From: G963666535 sp963666535
GTDB lineage: Bacteria > Bacillota > Clostridia > Oscillospirales > Oscillospiraceae
Length of the DNA: 64,000 nt
Assembly (NCBI GenBank): GCA_963666535.1
Contig: OY762913.1
Span: 2,170,001-2,234,000, forward strand
Reading direction: 5' to 3'
In this document: piece after piece, positions 50,516-58,643 of the stretch
Numbering within the stretch: position 1 is the first letter of the stretch
How the letters are laid out: each line of letters starts with the position of its first letter
Notes under the pieces: generated by a model
Told to the model about the DNA's origin: nothing
The model's input: only the letters and a program-made list of their open reading frames with translations
Databases searched by the model: none
Program-made: the position numbers and the translations under genes

Positions 50516-51487
50516 CTATTTTCCCTGTTCAACCGCCAAATGGCAGGCAACCCAATGATCGTCTGAAACCTGAATCAGGGGCGGGGTTTCAGTATCACAT
50601 TTGCCTGGGATAAAGCTGGGACAACGGGTGCAAAAACGGCAAAACGGCGGCACATTCATGGCGCTTGGCACGTCGCCCTCCAAAATAATTCGGTCCGTCT
50701 CAACATCGGGGTTATCCTTGGGCTTGGAGGAAAGCAGTGCCTTGGTATAGGGGTGCATCGTGCGGCTGAACAAGGCATCCGTGCTGCCCATTTCCATGAC
50801 AGAACCAAGATACATGACGATCACCCGATCACAAATGTGTTCCACAACCGTCAGTTCATGGGAAATGAACATCATCGTTACCGCAAATTCGCTTTTCAGC
50901 TGAAGCATCAGGTTTAATATCTGTGCCTGGACAGAGACGTCCAACGCAGAAACCGGCTCATCCGCCATAATAAATTCCGGTTTTACAATCAGGGCTCGGG
51001 CAATTGCCAAACGCTGAAGCTGCCCGCCCGACAATTCGCTGGGACGACGATTGAGCACCATCTCGTCCAGGCCGATCACCGAAAGTAAATACATAATCCT
51101 GTCCTTGGTCTCCTCGGCAGTCATTCCAAATAATGCGCCCACATCGGTCAGCGACCGCTGAATCGTGTGCTTTGGGTTAAACGAGGAAAAAGGATTTTGA
51201 AAGATCATTTGCATGTGGCGGCGCAGCTGCTTCATCTCTTTTTTATTGAGCTTGGAAATCTCATTCCCCCGAAAAGAAATGCTTCCTTCGGTATGTTCAA
51301 TCAGGCGCATGACGCAGCGGCCAAGGGTAGATTTCCCACAGCCGGATTCCCCGACAACACCCAGAAGTTCACCCTCAAAAACATCAAAGGAAATCCCGTC
51401 CAGCGCTTTCACATAGGCGTCTTTTTGCTTGGATTTGACCGGATAATATTTTTTCAGATTGCGAACTTTAATCAATGCTTCGCTCAT
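50516..51487 (-). CDS. Dipeptide/oligopeptide ABC transporter ATP-binding protein (DppF/OppF type)
   Basis: 323 residues; its ATG overlaps the stop of the preceding ATPase gene (ATGA). Walker A GVVGESGCGKSTLGRC, ABC signature ELSGGQLQRLAIARAL, Walker B EFIMADEPVSALD and switch His in FISHELTVVEH are all present. The C-terminal oligopeptide-transporter extension has CRFCTRCPSFIPGKCD, a Cys cluster often seen in this subfamily and possibly metal-binding. Works as a heterodimer with the DppD-type ATPase on the inner face of the membrane. Confidence 0.94.
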   Translation of the reverse strand: MSEALIKVRNLKKYYPVKSKQKDAYVKALDGISFDVFEGELLGVVGESGCGKSTLGRCVMRLIEHTEGSISFRGNEISKLNKKEMKQLRRHMQMIFQNPFSSFNPKHTIQRSLTDVGALFGMTAEETKDRIMYLLSVIGLDEMVLNRRPSELSGGQLQRLAIARALIVKPEFIMADEPVSALDVSVQAQILNLMLQLKSEFAVTMMFISHELTVVEHICDRVIVMYLGSVMEMGSTDALFSRTMHPYTKALLSSKPKDNPDVETDRIILEGDVPSAMNVPPFCRFCTRCPSFIPGKCDTETPPLIQVSDDHWVACHLAVEQGK

Positions 51488-52479
51488 TTCGCCCCCTCCT
51501 TCCGCATGTTTCCCGCCTCATCCAGAAAGCATAAATACTGGTGTGTTTCACTGACCCCGGACATAACCGGGGCTTCCCGAACACAACGTTCACATGCCTT
51601 GCTGCAACGAGGGGCGTACGGGCATCCAACAATGGGGCGATTGAGTTGGGGTGGCGCCCCTGGAATACTGACCAGTTCGGTGTTCCGCTCGCCGGATTTT
51701 GGAATGCTATGGATCAGATCCTGTGTATAAGGATGGCAGGGATGATAAAAAATCTCCCGCACATCGCCGGTTTCAACGATTTGTCCCGCATACATAACAG
51801 ATACTTTATTACAGATTTCTGCCACTACACCAAAATTATGGGTAATGAGCAGAATACTGCTCTGAAGCTCCTGCTGCAATTCTTTCAGCAGCTCTAAAAT
51901 CTGGGCTTGCATGGTGACGTCCAACGCAGTGGTCGGCTCATCCGCAATCAGAAGGCGGGGATTACAAGCCAGACTCATGGCTATGCTGGCTCTTTGCAGC
52001 ATTCCGCCCGACATTTCAAAGGGATATTGATGGAATCTCTCTGCCCCTGGAAAAATACCCACGCGCTCTAATAATTCAATCGAGCGCTGCTTAGCCTCCG
52101 CCTTGGACAGTTTGGTATGCAGATCGAGCATCTCTGTAATCTGGGCACCCACCGTAAGTAATGGATTGAATGTTGTAATGGGATCCTGAAAAATCATGGA
52201 GATTTCTTTTCCGCGGAGATGCTGAAGCTCTTTTTTATTCATTTTCAAGATATCTTTTTCGCCGTCAAAGATAATTTCACCGGTGTATGCCATCTTACTC
52301 TCATCATGCAGCCGAAGAATGGACTTGGCGGTCATGGACTTTCCACAGCCGGATTCCCCCACAATGCCATGGATTTCCGCTGAGGAAATATCAAGGTTAA
52401 TGTTACGTACGGCGCTGATTAACCCTTGCGTACTCATTAACTCTACCTTTAAATCCCGAATCGAAACCAGATTACTCAT
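51484..52479 (-). CDS. Dipeptide/oligopeptide ABC transporter ATP-binding protein (DppD/OppD type)
   Basis: 331 residues from the ATG at 52479, overlapping the end of the permease gene by 8 bp; longer readings lie inside that gene. Walker A GIVGESGCGKSMTAKSI (Met after Ser instead of Thr), signature MSGGMLQRASIAMSL, Walker B LLIADEPTTALD and LLITHNFGVVAE switch. C-terminal extension with GCPYAPRCSKACERC. Partner of the DppF-type ATPase; translationally coupled on both sides. Confidence 0.94.
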   Translation of the reverse strand: MSNLVSIRDLKVELMSTQGLISAVRNINLDISSAEIHGIVGESGCGKSMTAKSILRLHDESKMAYTGEIIFDGEKDILKMNKKELQHLRGKEISMIFQDPITTFNPLLTVGAQITEMLDLHTKLSKAEAKQRSIELLERVGIFPGAERFHQYPFEMSGGMLQRASIAMSLACNPRLLIADEPTTALDVTMQAQILELLKELQQELQSSILLITHNFGVVAEICNKVSVMYAGQIVETGDVREIFYHPCHPYTQDLIHSIPKSGERNTELVSIPGAPPQLNRPIVGCPYAPRCSKACERCVREAPVMSGVSETHQYLCFLDEAGNMRKEGAK

Positions 52480-53362
52480 GACTGTCAAGCCCCGCCTTCC
52501 GTTTAAACTTCTGGATTGAGGGCAATTTGCGCTGGGACGGGTCCAGATAAGCCTGCACACCATCGCTGAAAATATTCAACGCAACAACCGTAATGATAAT
52601 TGCAAACCCGGGTGCAAGGGCCATCATCGGATATGTAGTGAGGAAAATACGCCCTTCTTCCAGCATAGCGCCCCAGTCTGAGGTAGGTGGCTGTACGCCC
52701 AGGCCCAAAAAGCTCATGGCTGCCAAGTCCAGGATGGCATATCCCAGATCGAGAGTTAACTGAACCAAAATGGTGGAGATACAGTTGGGAAGAATTTGGC
52801 GAAAGATGATCTGACTATCGCTAAACCCAATGGATTGCGCGGTTTCCACATAAGTTTTATTGCGTTCCACCATGACAAGCGACCTTGTTAGCTTTGCCAG
52901 CATGGGGATGTAGATGATGCCCAAGGCTAAAACGGCATTGCGCAAACCACGGCCAAAACTTGCCACAAAGACAAACGCGAGCAGCAACGCCGGAAAGGAT
53001 ACCACCACATCACAGATGCGCATGAGAACGGCATCCACTTTCCCCCCGAAATATCCGGAAAACAGTCCGGTCGGAACGCCGATCACCACGGAAATGACGA
53101 TGACGCCCAGCGCGCCCAGCAGCGAGGTGCGCCCGCCGAACAGCATGCGGGAAAAGATGTCGCGGCCGGTTTTATCCGTGCCAAACCAGTGCTCGGCAGA
53201 TGGCTTTTGAAGCAAACTGGCCAGGTCAATCGCATTGGGATCATGGGTCGCCAAAACGTTAGCGAAGATGACGCAGACCAGAATCCCGATCAAAACAATC
53301 ATGGAGATGATCACGGGAAGCGTAAAAAACTGCCCGGCTTTCGTTGTATTACCCTTTTTCAC
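52472..53362 (-). CDS. Dipeptide/oligopeptide ABC transporter permease (DppC/OppC type)
   Basis: 296 residues. One N-terminal membrane helix (LPVIISMIVLIGILVCVIFA), the HWFGTDKTGRDIFSRMLFGG motif diagnostic for C-type permeases, then five further helices. The EAA loop that contacts the ATPase is around AQSIGFSDSQIIFRQILPNC. Forms the membrane channel with the B-type permease, whose gene ends 14 bp upstream. Confidence 0.94.
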   Translation of the reverse strand: MKKGNTTKAGQFFTLPVIISMIVLIGILVCVIFANVLATHDPNAIDLASLLQKPSAEHWFGTDKTGRDIFSRMLFGGRTSLLGALGVIVISVVIGVPTGLFSGYFGGKVDAVLMRICDVVVSFPALLLAFVFVASFGRGLRNAVLALGIIYIPMLAKLTRSLVMVERNKTYVETAQSIGFSDSQIIFRQILPNCISTILVQLTLDLGYAILDLAAMSFLGLGVQPPTSDWGAMLEEGRIFLTTYPMMALAPGFAIIITVVALNIFSDGVQAYLDPSQRKLPSIQKFKRKAGLDSHE

Positions 53363-53376
53363 ATTCAGTTCCCCCC

Positions 53377-54315
53377 TTATTTAGATCGGATCCGGGGATC
53401 AATCAAGGCGTATAAAAAGTCTACCAGCATGCTAATGACTAAGAACATGAATACGAGCAGCATGGTAATTGCCTGTACAATATTGTAATCGCTTGATTTA
53501 ATGGAATCGACCAGCAGTGTTCCCAGCCCGGCCAGAGAGAATACATTTTCAACCAGCACTGCGCCCACCACCATGCCGCCAATCTGAATACTGACCACGG
53601 CAATCACAGGGATAATCGCGTTTTTCAGGTTGTGCTTCCAAAGAATCCTGTTTTCCGGAACTCCTTTTGCAAGTGCTGTTTGTGTATACTGCGCGCCTCG
53701 CTGCTCAATCATGCTGGAACGTGTTACGCGGGCGGCAAGCGCAATCATGACGAAGGCAAGCGCAACAGACGGCAATGCGATTCGCTCAAAAAATTCTGGA
53801 ACGGAAGAATAAGAGCCGACAAAGGGGTATGCGGGGTTTACTTTCGAAATAATTAAGACCATAATAATGCTCGTGAGAAATGGGGGGCAGCCTGCCAAAA
53901 TTAAAGAAAAAATAGAAGCAACGCGGTCTACCCAAGTGTGCTTTTTCACAGCACACAGCACACCAAGCGGGATGGCCAGAAGTAAGGCAAGCACGGAGCC
54001 CAAAACAACCAGCCCCAGTGTAACGGGAATCCGCGATGCGATTAACGCGCTGACCTCTGACTGATACTTAAAGCTTAACCCAAAATCACCGCGAAACATT
54101 CCGGTCATCCAAAGAAAATACTGCTCTACCACGTTCTTGTCCAAATGGAACTTGACGCGCAATGCTTGAATCGTCTCCGGCGAAGTCTGCTTTCCACCCA
54201 AAATGACCGCGATAGGGTCTGTATCTGACAAACGCACCATTACAAAAATCAGTATGCTTGTTGCCAAAAGGACAATGAAAAACTGGAACAGACGCTTCCA
54301 CATAAACTTTACCAC
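53377..54315 (-). CDS. Dipeptide/oligopeptide ABC transporter permease (DppB/OppB type)
   Basis: About 312 residues from a GTG at 54315, 7 nt after GGAAGGGG; an ATG at 54303 (MWKRLFQFF) is the alternative. First helix LFQFFIVLLATSILIFVMVR, the typical DPIAVILGGKQTSPE periplasmic stretch, six membrane helices, and the EAA-type loop QTALAKGVPENRILWKHNLK. First gene of the five-gene operon B-C-D-F-A, transcribed from a promoter at 54397-54425. Confidence 0.93.
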   Translation of the reverse strand: MVKFMWKRLFQFFIVLLATSILIFVMVRLSDTDPIAVILGGKQTSPETIQALRVKFHLDKNVVEQYFLWMTGMFRGDFGLSFKYQSEVSALIASRIPVTLGLVVLGSVLALLLAIPLGVLCAVKKHTWVDRVASIFSLILAGCPPFLTSIIMVLIISKVNPAYPFVGSYSSVPEFFERIALPSVALAFVMIALAARVTRSSMIEQRGAQYTQTALAKGVPENRILWKHNLKNAIIPVIAVVSIQIGGMVVGAVLVENVFSLAGLGTLLVDSIKSSDYNIVQAITMLLVFMFLVISMLVDFLYALIDPRIRSK

Positions 54316-54396
54316 AACACTACCCCTTCCTGTATGTAGCAAAAAGGCGCTTCATCGTAGTAACGTTGAAGCACCCTCACTTAAACCGCAAGGTAA

Positions 54397-54425
54397 AGTG
54401 TAGCATAAAATGAAACATGCGTCAA
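54397..54425 (-). promoter_or_regulatory. Sigma-A promoter of the Dpp operon
   Basis: On the minus strand TTGACG (54420-54425), 17-bp spacer, TACACT (54397-54402). Confidence 0.75.
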
Positions 54426-54604
54426 CCAATCTGTCATTTTTTGAGTCTCCCATTCGAAAAAAAAACAGCCTGATTTTCTGTGGAATTTAGTCAAGTTGTC
54501 GTGATGCGTGTAACCCTTCTGGCTATTTTTAGGAACTACTTTGCATTTCTCATGACTAATTGTTTTGAGGCGACCTAAATAAAGTCTGAGTACTTGCAAG
54601 TGGG

Positions 54605-54633
54605 TTGACAATTTGATGCAATACAAATACAAT
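54605..54633 (+). promoter_or_regulatory. Sigma-A promoter of the acetamidase gene
   Basis: TTGACA (54605-54610), 17-bp spacer, TACAAT (54628-54633), about 50 bp before the start. Divergent from the Dpp promoter about 180 bp away, giving a shared control region (54316-54682) with no gene in it. Confidence 0.85.
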
Positions 54634-54682
54634 GAATTTTAACCTTTTACACACATAAACGCTTTAAGTTAGGAGAATGATT

Positions 54683-55582
54683 ATGCTTACACTCACGCCC
54701 AAAACTGCTGTCTTTCATATGTCTCCCCTTAATGCCCCCACTGCTCGGGTCCAGAGTGGAGAAACCGTCTGTTTTCAAACGCTTGACTGTTTTGGCGGTC
54801 AAATAACAAGCGAGTCACAGATTTTGGCCGGTATTGACTGGAGCAAGATCAATCCTGCCACAGGCCCCCTTTATATCGAGAACGCCATGCCCGGTGATGT
54901 GCTGAAAGTAGAAATTCTAGAAATTCACCTGGCCGACCACGGTGTTATGACGGATGCCCCCAATGAAGGCGTTATTGGAAAAGTTCTCACCACACAGTCC
55001 ACCAAAATCATACCCATTGTGGATGGCAAGGCAATTTTCAACGAAAAACTCTCCTTTCCCATCTGCCCCATGATTGGAGTAATTGGAACAGCGCCGGCCG
55101 TTGAATCGGTTGACACGGGAACCCCGGGCAGTCACGGCGGCAATATGGACTGTGCCCGGATCAGCAAAAACACCACCCTATACCTGCCCGTCAATGTAGA
55201 GGGCGCTTTGCTGGCTATGGGAGATATGCATGCGCTGATGGGTGACGGAGAAGTGGTGGTCTGCGGAATCGAAATCGCGGGAACCATTATGGCTCGCGTT
55301 TCTGTCTTGAAAGAATGCTGCCTGCCTACCCCTTTTTTGGTGGCCCCCGACGACTGCATGACCATATATTCCGCCGAGACGGTGGATGAGGCGGGTGTTG
55401 GCGCCACGCTGCGGATGCGGGATTTTCTCATCAAAGAGGTTGGGTTGGAAGAACATGACGCCGGAATGCTGCTTAGTGTGGTCGGCAATCTTCGCATTTG
55501 CCAAGTGGTAGATCCCGAGAAAACTTGCCGAATGGAAGTACCCCGCTATGTGACGGACCAGTACGGCTACGTTTTTTCCTAA
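54683..55582 (+). CDS. Acetamidase/formamidase family protein
   Basis: 299 residues from the ATG at 54683 (TTAGGAGAATGATT upstream; the ATG at 54677 is too close). FmdA/AmdA family, which hydrolyses short amides such as formamide or acetamide to ammonia and the acid. Motifs: NPATGPLYIENAMPGDVLKV, PMIGVIGTAP, TGTPGSHGGNMDCARISKNT (metal/active-site loop), VNVEGALLAMGDMHALMGDG and EVVVCGIEIAGTI. Shorter (about 300) than fungal/actinobacterial enzymes (about 400), as usual in Firmicutes. Divergent from the Dpp operon and followed by the M42 peptidase gene, so an amide or peptide-derived substrate is plausible. Confidence 0.92.
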   Translation: MLTLTPKTAVFHMSPLNAPTARVQSGETVCFQTLDCFGGQITSESQILAGIDWSKINPATGPLYIENAMPGDVLKVEILEIHLADHGVMTDAPNEGVIGKVLTTQSTKIIPIVDGKAIFNEKLSFPICPMIGVIGTAPAVESVDTGTPGSHGGNMDCARISKNTTLYLPVNVEGALLAMGDMHALMGDGEVVVCGIEIAGTIMARVSVLKECCLPTPFLVAPDDCMTIYSAETVDEAGVGATLRMRDFLIKEVGLEEHDAGMLLSVVGNLRICQVVDPEKTCRMEVPRYVTDQYGYVFS

Positions 55583-55686
55583 AAACAGATCGGTGCCTGA
55601 TGGGAATCTCCACTGAACAGATGTTATAAAAAAAGCGGTTGTCAGCGTTAAGCTGTCACAAGCAGTAATGATTGGGAGGATTTATT

Positions 55687-56766
55687 ATGAAAGTCAATTT
55701 AAAGCATGTAGCGGAGTTGTTAGGTGAATTCGATGCGATCAATGGTATTTCCGGCTTTGAGGCGCCCGTCTCCACCTGCCTTTCCGAAAAGATGGCCGGC
55801 CTAACCGACGAGCAGTACAACGACACTTTGGGCAATTGCATCTGCCTGAAGCGGGGAAGTGAACATGGGAAGAAGATTCTGCTTTCCGCTCATATGGATG
55901 AAATCGGTTTTCTGGTCTGTGATATCACTGACGAAGGCTACCTGACCATGCTGCCGGTGGGAATGCATAACCCCGCTATGGTGGTGAACCAAACCATTTC
56001 CATCCACACCAGAAATAACGGCACTGTATATGGCGTATTAGCCGGCGGTAAGCCCATTCACTTTGCGAAGGAGCATAGCGCCGCTCCCACCATCGGCGAC
56101 CTGCGGGTGGATGTAGGCTGCACCTGTCCGGACGAGGTGCGAGAGCTTGGAATTCGGGTGGGTGATCCCATGAACATTGAAAAGCCGAGTCATATGCTGG
56201 GTCAATATGTGTTCAGCGGGAAGGCTGTGGATAACCGCTCCGGCATCGTTACGATGATTCTTGCCATGGAATTGCTGAAGAACAAAAAGCTGTCGGCATC
56301 GGTCTATTGCTGTGGAACCGTTCAGGAGGAAATCGGCATTAAGGGCGCTCGTGTACTGATGCAGCACCTTCATCCCGACATTGCCCTGGCGGTTGATGTG
56401 GGGTTTGCTGCCGAAAATGATGACATGAATCCCAATTGCACACGCTTTTATATGGGAAAGGGCGCCAGTATCCAGATGTATGATTGGAACCCCGGCACCT
56501 TCCTCGGCAACATGGTTCCCAAGTCCATCTCTGATGCCCTGGTGACTGCCGCACAGACGGCTGGTGTTCCCTATCAGGAGCATGTGAATCTATGCGGCGG
56601 AACGGATGCCGCTGAATTTACCTTAAGCAATGGCGGGGTTCTTACGGGCGGCATTTCACTGCCGGAGCGCTATATGCATACGACGGTTGGAACTGTGGAT
56701 ATCCGCGATGTGGCTTCTGCCGCAGAGATGCTGTCTCAGTTTATCTGCAATATGGATACGAATTGA
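55687..56766 (+). CDS. M42-family metallo-aminopeptidase
   Basis: 359 residues from the ATG at 55687 (TGGGAGGATTTATT upstream). Binuclear zinc/cobalt aminopeptidase or endoglucanase-like peptidase of the tetrahedral M42 family. Metal and catalytic residues appear in LLSAHMDEIGFLV (His, Asp), SGKAVDNRSGIVTMI (Asp), VQEEIGIKGAR (catalytic Glu pair), AVDVGFA (Asp) and RYMHTTVGTVDIRD (His). Cleaves N-terminal residues from short peptides in the cytosol, which fits import of peptides by the Dpp system. A MITE copy lies right after its stop codon. Confidence 0.93.
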   Translation: MKVNLKHVAELLGEFDAINGISGFEAPVSTCLSEKMAGLTDEQYNDTLGNCICLKRGSEHGKKILLSAHMDEIGFLVCDITDEGYLTMLPVGMHNPAMVVNQTISIHTRNNGTVYGVLAGGKPIHFAKEHSAAPTIGDLRVDVGCTCPDEVRELGIRVGDPMNIEKPSHMLGQYVFSGKAVDNRSGIVTMILAMELLKNKKLSASVYCCGTVQEEIGIKGARVLMQHLHPDIALAVDVGFAAENDDMNPNCTRFYMGKGASIQMYDWNPGTFLGNMVPKSISDALVTAAQTAGVPYQEHVNLCGGTDAAEFTLSNGGVLTGGISLPERYMHTTVGTVDIRDVASAAEMLSQFICNMDTN

Positions 56767-56820
56767 TTGCATAGCCTGCATGGATTGGACCCGTTGTTTT
56801 GCGACAACCATTTTTCGTCC

Positions 56821-56890
56821 GCTTGCACATGAACAAAACAAAAACAGGTTGGAGACATTGATATCATTAGGTTTTTGTTTTGTTCAGCAG
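56821..56890 (-). repeat. MITE-like element, copy D (partial)
   Basis: Perfect 16-bp hairpin arms TGAACAAAACAAAAAC (56830-56845) and the complement (56871-56886), with the family loop sequence ATATCAATG on the minus strand and GTGCA after the arm. On the minus strand it starts CTGCTGAACAAAAC like copies A and B. The distal half of the element is missing. It stands between the peptidase and racemase genes, where the hairpin may terminate transcription. Confidence 0.75.
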
Positions 56891-56922
56891 CTATTATGTA
56901 ATTTTTTGAAGGAGCGGTAGAA

Positions 56923-57588
56923 ATGGTAAAGATCGCAGTGCTCAGTGCAACTCGCGTTTCACTGGCCCCGATTGAACAAACGGCAAAAGAACATTTTCCA
57001 GAGGTAGAGCTGATTCATTTTATGGATGAGACCATGTCGCTGATGTCGAAACGAGAAGGGCGGATTTCACCCACGAACCTATGCAAAATGGTAAGCCTGA
57101 TTCAAGCCGCAAACGATTTTGGCGTTCAGGGCATTCTCCTGTCCTGCACCATTTTTTCCCCGTATGCAGAACTGCTGGCCAAGTTCTCGGAAGTGCCGCT
57201 CATCGCTGCCGATGTTGCAACCTTTGAAGCGGCAACGAAGCTGTACGATAAAATTGGTGTGGTCGTTACATTTGAGCCCACAATGGACAGCGTGAGGGCT
57301 GTGCTAGAGAGTTGTCGTTCAAAAATCGGTCCGGTTGTGGCGGATATGCGCCTGGCGGCTGGTGCATTTGAAGCCGCCGCACGGGGGGACGACGATGTGC
57401 ATAACAGAATTGTGGTGGACTGTGCAACCAGCATGGCAGACAGTTGTGATGCCATCGTATTATCCCAGATGTCTCAGCTGCGGGCGTTCCCGCTTCTTCA
57501 GGCGCTTTCAGTGCCTGTGTTGTCCACACCTTTTGTCAGCCTTGGCGTTTTGTTGGACAGCATTTCATGCCAAAAGGATGCGGAATAA
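56923..57588 (+). CDS. Aspartate/glutamate racemase-family protein
   Basis: 221 residues; ATG at 56923 with GAAGGAGCGGTAGAA upstream. Asp/Glu/hydantoin racemase superfamily: N-terminal IAVLSATRVSLAPIEQTA, first catalytic Cys in GILLSCTIFSPYAELL, and a second half with DAIVLSQMSQLRAF, where the second Cys of true racemases is replaced by Ser (VLSQ). That change suggests it is not a standard two-base racemase and may instead be an isomerase, decarboxylase or maleate/hydantoin-like enzyme. Third gene of the divergent catabolic group; a strong terminator follows. Confidence 0.8.
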   Translation: MVKIAVLSATRVSLAPIEQTAKEHFPEVELIHFMDETMSLMSKREGRISPTNLCKMVSLIQAANDFGVQGILLSCTIFSPYAELLAKFSEVPLIAADVATFEAATKLYDKIGVVVTFEPTMDSVRAVLESCRSKIGPVVADMRLAAGAFEAAARGDDDVHNRIVVDCATSMADSCDAIVLSQMSQLRAFPLLQALSVPVLSTPFVSLGVLLDSISCQKDAE

Positions 57589-57634
57589 CAGGAATGTTAC
57601 CAACAACCCTTGGATAGCAGTTATGTCACCTTGA

Positions 57635-57687
57635 CGCAAAAAACCAAACCCTGTCGTTAGTTTAACGACAGGGTTTGGTTTTTTGCG
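57635..57687. terminator. 25-bp perfect bidirectional terminator
   Basis: Arms 57635-57659 and 57663-57687 with a 3-nt loop, core AACCAAACCCTGTCGTTA, with A6/T6 at the stem bases. Convergent between the racemase-family gene (+) and the minus-strand genes. Confidence 0.92.
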
Positions 57688-57699
57688 CTGGCGTCTACT

Positions 57700-57975
57700 T
57701 CACAGGTCGCAGCTCAATATATTCCCTCGTTCCAACCGGTTCAAGCTGAATTCCGGGATTGGACGCATCCCAGAAAAGGCCAATGACAGATGGATCATAT
57801 TTTCAATTGCCGCCCAGGGATGATGATGCTCGATCTTTTTTTCCCATTTACTTTTGATTGCAGAGACATCGGTTTTTGATAAAGAGAATGTACTGCTCCT
57901 TTGCACGAAATCATCTGTATTGGGGGCAATATGGACAGCATTATCTGATGAAATTAGTTCTATAATTGCTTTCAC
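57700..57975 (-). CDS. Hypothetical protein, doubtful (91 aa)
   Basis: A GTG-started frame overlapping the 3' end of the flavodoxin-family gene by 35 bp. Sequence includes KAIIELISSDNAVHIAPNTD, KWEKKIEHHHPWAAIENMIH and IPEFSLNRLERGNIL. There is no clear ribosome site. Composition is protein-like, and it ends just before a terminator, so it could be a real short gene or the 3' end of a decayed one. No family recognised. Confidence 0.35.
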   Translation of the reverse strand: MKAIIELISSDNAVHIAPNTDDFVQRSSTFSLSKTDVSAIKSKWEKKIEHHHPWAAIENMIHLSLAFSGMRPIPEFSLNRLERGNILSCDL

Positions 57976-58567
57976 TTTCAGGAATGCTTATCCCTTGCGC
58001 TTTCCCAATGGAGATGCATTGGAGCAACCAAGCCATATTTCTTCCAAGATTCCGCATGATTTGCAACCCTTCTTCATCTTGCTGCACTTCTTCAGGCGTG
58101 TTTCCATGCACCATATTCCAGTAGCTTGAAGAGACAACAGGCATCTCGGCAATCGTAAAGTACTTATTGAGCACATCAAGAGAGGCGGTTGTTCCGGCCC
58201 GTCTTGCCGAAGCAACTCCTGCCGCAGGCTTGTGAGAAAACACGTCTTTTGCCGCATAGAACATTCTGTCGAGCGCGGAAAGAATGCGGCCGCTGGGGTG
58301 GGCGTAATAAACCGGTGTGCCAAATATAAACCCATCCGCTTTTTCAGCTTTCTGAATCAATTCATTGATGGCGTCGTCATTAAAAACACAAGCATGATCC
58401 AGCTCGGCGCATTTCCCACACCCGATACAATCCCGGATGGGTTTGCTTCCAAGCTGAAAAATCTCACATTCTATTTTTTGCTCCGTCAGCACCTTGGCTA
58501 CCTCGCAAAGCGCAGTATAGGTGCAACCCTTTTCGTGACAGCTTCCGTTAATCAGTAATACGTTCAT
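57941..58567 (-). CDS. Flavodoxin-family / NADPH-dependent FMN reductase-like protein
   Basis: 208 residues; ATG at 58567 (GGCGGAGGGATAGTAA upstream). FMN-binding flavodoxin-like fold: N-terminal LLINGSCHEKGCTYTALCEV (phosphate loop), CIGCGKCAELDHACVFNDD (Cys-rich insert typical of the iron-sulfur flavoprotein-like branch), GFIFGTPVYYAHPSGRILSA (flavin loop) and AGVASARRAGTTASLDVLNK. Probable NAD(P)H:flavin or quinone oxidoreductase in anaerobic redox metabolism. Single gene, with the doubtful 91-aa frame at its end. Confidence 0.9.
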   Translation of the reverse strand: MNVLLINGSCHEKGCTYTALCEVAKVLTEQKIECEIFQLGSKPIRDCIGCGKCAELDHACVFNDDAINELIQKAEKADGFIFGTPVYYAHPSGRILSALDRMFYAAKDVFSHKPAAGVASARRAGTTASLDVLNKYFTIAEMPVVSSSYWNMVHGNTPEEVQQDEEGLQIMRNLGRNMAWLLQCISIGKAQGISIPESESNYRTNFIR

Positions 58568-58643
58568 TTACTATCCCTCCGCCATAAATTATACCGGAAC
58601 TTTATTAACCTATGTTGTTTTCTATCAGACCGCGGCAGCACCT

